DNA from: Pseudomonas putida
GTDB lineage: Bacteria > Pseudomonadota > Gammaproteobacteria > Pseudomonadales > Pseudomonadaceae
Reading direction: 5' to 3'
Length of the DNA: 64,000 nt
Assembly: GCF_001976065.1 (NCBI RefSeq)
Contig: NZ_MNAH01000015.1
Span: 1 to 64,000 of the forward strand
Position numbers and translations under genes: made by a program. Under the pieces are notes generated by a model. That model was given only the letters and a program-made list of their open reading frames with translations, was not told the DNA's origin and did not search any database. Of the stretch, positions 61,263-64,000 are shown one piece after another. How positions within the stretch are numbered: the first letter of the stretch is position 1; each line of letters opens with the position of its first letter.

Positions 61263-61763
61263 ATGCTATTTCGAAACCTTGGCTTCGTTTCCCTGCTTTC
61301 GCTGCTGTCTTTTCAAGCGCTCGCTGATGACAAAGGTTTATATCTTGGCGCTGGCGTAAGCAGCATTGAAACCGACAAAGTCCATTTGAACGATGAGGAC
61401 ACCAGTTATAAGGTTTTTGCAGGTTATCGCCTCAACGGTTATCTGGCCTTCGAAGGTGCCTTCGTTGATCTCGGCCAGTTCGAAGACAAGAATCTGGATT
61501 TCGACGGTAAATCCGTTCAGGCCAGTGCCCACCTCGGTTTTCCGTTGGGGGACCGGGTACGCGTTTTCGGCATTGTCGGTGCCCATGCCTGGGATGCTGA
61601 CGGTAATGCCGCCGATGATGATACGGGTGTGGACCTGACCTACGGTGCCGGCGTTGAAGTTGATGTATTTCGCAACATCGGCGTCCGTGCAGAATATGAA
61701 GTATTGCAGGTCGGTAACATGGACCTGAATCAAACAACGGCCTCTGCTTACATTCTCTTTTAA
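61263..61763 (+). CDS. Small outer-membrane beta-barrel protein (OmpA-like/OmpX-like porin family)
   Basis: A 166-residue protein with a signal peptide (SLLSLLSFQALADDKGLY) and an 8-stranded-barrel style body: GLYLGAGVSSIET, YKVFAGYRLNGYLAFEGAF, SVQASAHLGFPLGDRVRVFG, GVDLTYGAGVEVDVFRNIGV and the closing TTASAYILF with terminal Phe. This is the OMP_b-brl layout without an OmpA C-terminal domain. AAGGA is before the ATG, and a strong GC stem-loop is 16 bp after the stop. A degenerate copy lies upstream at 59646. Confidence 0.88.
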   Translation: MLFRNLGFVSLLSLLSFQALADDKGLYLGAGVSSIETDKVHLNDEDTSYKVFAGYRLNGYLAFEGAFVDLGQFEDKNLDFDGKSVQASAHLGFPLGDRVRVFGIVGAHAWDADGNAADDDTGVDLTYGAGVEVDVFRNIGVRAEYEVLQVGNMDLNQTTASAYILF

Positions 61764-61779
61764 CCCCCCCTCCTGAATC

Positions 61780-61800
61780 GAGCGACCCGGCGGGTCGCTC
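61780..61800 (+). terminator. GC-rich stem-loop after the barrel gene
   Basis: GAGCGACCC-GGC-GGGTCGCTC is a perfect 9-bp stem 16 bp after the stop. No T-run follows, so its efficiency as an intrinsic terminator is uncertain. Confidence 0.6.
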
Positions 61801-61965
61801 AACCTCGAAACGTAATCCTCACCGCACACCCCCCTTGCCACTGCGCCAGGAAGCTACTGGAACGGGCTACGTACTGTCCCCGGCAACCAGTCCTTAACGA
61901 TCGACACCCCTTACAACGAGAAAAAAGCTCCGGCTTCAACAGGTGTTTAGTTCTCAATCACATTT

Positions 61966-61984
61966 GCGTATGATAATGATTCTC
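61966..61984 (+). promoter_or_regulatory. Fur box before the TonB receptor
   Basis: GCGTATGATAATGATTCTC matches the 19-bp Fur consensus GATAATGATAATCATTATC at 14 positions and lies 28 bp upstream of the receptor start. Expected iron repression. Confidence 0.75.
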
Positions 61985-62012
61985 TATAACACCAAATCAA
62001 ATGTGAGTCCGC

Positions 62013-64000
62013 ATGTCCGCCCCAGCCCTCCTGTGTTCACCCAGCTCCGTTATGCCGCGCGCGCCTCTGGCACTGCGCCCCTTGGCTCTTGCAGTGCACA
62101 TGCTTGCCGCCGGTGTCGTCTTCGTTGCGCCTTGCGTGCACGCGGCGCAACAGACTGAACAGACAGAGACAGGAAGCTCTGTGACCTTGGCGCCTATCGC
62201 TATCACGGAGACCGCAGTTCGCGAGCGCAGCGCCGTCACCGAAGACACCCACTCCTACACGACTGACGCTGCTCGCACGGCCACGCCGTTGAGCATGTCG
62301 CTGCGCGAGACGCCGCAATCGGTCAGCGTCATCACCCAGCAGCGCATCCAGGACCAGGATCTGAAAACCATCCTCGACGTGGTCAACAATGCCACCGGCG
62401 TGTCGGTCAACCGCTATGAAACAAGCCGGGCGCAGTTCAACGCCCGGGGCTTTGAGCTCAACTCGCTGATGATCGATGGCGTACCCACCATCTACGAGCA
62501 GCCATGGAGTTCGGGGGAGATTTTCAGCAGCCTGGCCATGTATGACCGCGTTGAAGTGGTTCGTGGTGCCAACGGCCTGATGACCGGTGCGGGCGACCCT
62601 TCCGCGTCCCTCAACATGGTGCGCAAGCGTGCCAGCAGCACTGAGCTGAAGGGTTCGGTGGAACTGAGCGCCGGTACATGGGACACCTATGGCGCCTTGG
62701 CCGATGTGTCCACGGCGCTGAACGAGGAAGGCACGATTCGCGCGCGGCTGGTCGGTGAAACCAATGAAGGTGACACCTGGATCGACATGAACTCGAACAA
62801 GCGCCAGACCCTCTACGGCACCATGGACATCGACCTGACGCCGGACACCACGCTCTGGTTCGGCTTGAGCCGGCAGGAAAGCAATGCCGACTCGCCAATG
62901 TGGGGCGGCCTGCCCGTCTGGTACGCAGACGGCGGCCGCACCAACTGGAGCCGCTCGAAGACCACCTCCGCCGATTGGAGCAAATGGGACACCACTTACG
63001 AGACTTACTTCGTCAATCTCGACCACCGCTTTGCCAACGACTGGCAAGTCAACCTCAGCTATAACCGTGGCGAGCGCACCGGCGACTCTTCGCTGCTGTA
63101 CCTGTCCGGCAACCCAGGCAGGAACGGCAGCTCGGGCATGTTTTCGTTCCCGGCGACCTACAAGACCGAGACCACCCAGGACGACTACGGCATCCGCTTC
63201 AATGGCCCGTTCTCGTTCCTGGGTCGTGAGCACGAATTGGCCTTCGGCTACGTGGACAGCAAGCAGAAGTTCGACGCCGATTCACTCGACGCGCAAACAG
63301 GCTTTGACGGGGTGGCCGATTTCGATGCCTACAACGGTAAATTCCCCGAGCCGATCTGGGGCCCGAGGACCGACTACGGCTACAGCGAGACCCGCCAGAA
63401 AGGACTCTACGCAGCCACCCGCCTGAACGTGACCGACGATTTGAAAGTGATTCTGGGCGCGCGTGAGAGCTGGTACGAGAAAACCAGCGATGACATCTAC
63501 TCGCAAGTGAGCAAGGTCGATGTCGATCATGAGCTGACACCCTATGCAGGCGTGGTCTACGACCTCACCGACAACCTCTCGGCCTATGCAAGCTACACGG
63601 AGATCTTCCTGCCGCAGTCGGTACGCGACAGCAGTGGCCAGCAACTGGAGCCGATCGTTGGCCAGAGCAGTGAAATCGGCCTCAAGGGTGAGTACTTCGA
63701 TGGCCGCTTGAACGCCTCCGCGGCGATTTTCCAGATCAAGCAGGACAATCTGGGGCAGAGCACCGGCGAGCTGATCGACCCAAACAACCCTGTCGGCGGC
63801 TTCGCCTACGAGGCCAGTGAAGGCGCGACCAGCAAGGGTTTCGAGCTGGAAGTGTCGGGCGAGCTCGCCACGGACTGGAATGCCTCCCTGGGTTACACCC
63901 AGTTCAAGGCTGAAGACGCCCACGGCGACGACGTCAACACGTTGTACCCGACCAAGTTGCTACGCACCTTCACCACCTACCGTCTGCCAGGCGCTTTCAA
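62013..64000 (+). CDS. TonB-dependent siderophore receptor (partial, cut by window end)
   Basis: The frame runs from ATG 62013 to the end of the window (662 codons). A signal peptide (ALAVHMLAAGVVFVAPCVHA) is followed by a TonB-box-like stretch (VTLAPIAITET) and the plug domain (SLRETPQSVSVITQQRIQDQ, GFELNSLMIDGVPT, MYDRVEVVRGANGLMTGAGD). The barrel then begins (LWFGLSRQESNADSPMWGGL, ITEIF-like YASYTEIFLPQSVRDSSG). There is no room for an N-terminal STN signalling domain, so it is a transport-only FhuE/PupB-style receptor rather than an FpvA-type signal transducer. The Fur box fits iron regulation. The siderophore is unknown. Confidence 0.93.
   Translation, partial: MSAPALLCSPSSVMPRAPLALRPLALAVHMLAAGVVFVAPCVHAAQQTEQTETGSSVTLAPIAITETAVRERSAVTEDTHSYTTDAARTATPLSMSLRETPQSVSVITQQRIQDQDLKTILDVVNNATGVSVNRYETSRAQFNARGFELNSLMIDGVPTIYEQPWSSGEIFSSLAMYDRVEVVRGANGLMTGAGDPSASLNMVRKRASSTELKGSVELSAGTWDTYGALADVSTALNEEGTIRARLVGETNEGDTWIDMNSNKRQTLYGTMDIDLTPDTTLWFGLSRQESNADSPMWGGLPVWYADGGRTNWSRSKTTSADWSKWDTTYETYFVNLDHRFANDWQVNLSYNRGERTGDSSLLYLSGNPGRNGSSGMFSFPATYKTETTQDDYGIRFNGPFSFLGREHELAFGYVDSKQKFDADSLDAQTGFDGVADFDAYNGKFPEPIWGPRTDYGYSETRQKGLYAATRLNVTDDLKVILGARESWYEKTSDDIYSQVSKVDVDHELTPYAGVVYDLTDNLSAYASYTEIFLPQSVRDSSGQQLEPIVGQSSEIGLKGEYFDGRLNASAAIFQIKQDNLGQSTGELIDPNNPVGGFAYEASEGATSKGFELEVSGELATDWNASLGYTQFKAEDAHGDDVNTLYPTKLLRTFTTYRLPGAF

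Noticed and set aside
1..64000. CRISPR arrays, rRNA and tRNA genes
   Set aside because: No direct-repeat/spacer pattern, no rRNA-like sequence and no tRNA cloverleaf with a TPsiC-like GGTTCGAATCC arm was noticed; a dedicated scan was not possible.

Overview
The window is chromosomal DNA of a Pseudomonas, most likely of the fluorescens/putida breadth. The evidence is an OprD-family porin end, a pseudomonad-style valine degradation operon, FrmA, a CadC/ToxR-like regulator, a Fur-controlled TonB receptor, and many REP/REPIN palindromes of the GTGGGAGCGAGC...GCTCGCGA type. No rRNA, tRNA or CRISPR array was seen.

Layout. (1) 1-9.6 kb: end of an OprD porin; an acyl-CoA synthetase followed by mmsA, mmsB, a 3-hydroxyisobutyryl-CoA hydrolase and an acyl-CoA dehydrogenase (valine/isobutyrate catabolism); then a chemoreceptor overlapping a TetR regulator. 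(2) 9.8-38.4 kb: a large catabolic cluster. It holds an alcohol and an aldehyde dehydrogenase, an alpha/beta-type acyl-CoA dehydrogenase pair, two more acyl-CoA dehydrogenases, two SCP-x-like thiolases, two AMP-forming ligases around a hotdog thioesterase, a crotonase, a split MaoC hydratase, two SDR proteins, a DUF1329/DUF1302 outer-membrane pair, two LAL-type (MalT/AlkS-like) LuxR regulators, a TetR regulator and an arylsulfatase. Six near-identical 17-bp palindromes (gene-sense consensus CCACCYGATCCGGGTGG) and one shorter relative lie 55-115 bp before the major transcription starts of this cluster, including both LuxR genes and the sulfatase. I read this as one regulon for an unknown, possibly sulfated and bulky or branched, alcohol. 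(3) 38.5-44.2 kb: a di-haem cytochrome lipoprotein, then a decayed accessory stretch with a LysR lacking its HTH, a DUF1214 fragment, a DUF2513 gene, chemoreceptor and histidine kinase fragments, and an intact hemerythrin.

(4) 44.2-48.9 kb: a VOC protein and FrmA, a betaine/choline-type binding protein, a 2OG-Fe(II) oxygenase and a divergent LysR. (5) 48.9-50.5 kb: an IS1182-family element with 23-bp ends and a transposase broken by one stop and two frameshifts. (6) 50.6-57.2 kb: a small membrane protein, a PpiC-like isomerase/HupE/DUF3604 operon and an AspT-like antiporter. (7) 57.8-61.8 kb: a ToxR/ToxS-like pair, small secreted proteins, a decayed and an intact copy of a small outer-membrane barrel, an AraC regulator, and a 34-codon membrane peptide whose start lies in a hairpin. 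(8) 62 kb to the end: a Fur-box-preceded TonB-dependent siderophore receptor, cut by the window edge.

How the parts work together (inference): in region 2 the sulfatase would release an alcohol, ADH and ALDH oxidise it to an acid, the ligases activate it to CoA, and the acyl-CoA dehydrogenases, hydratases, SDR and thiolases shorten it by beta-oxidation. DUF1302/DUF1329 would act at the outer membrane, and the LAL regulators would drive all units through the shared palindrome. Function calls rest on motif recognition by eye; no database search was run.
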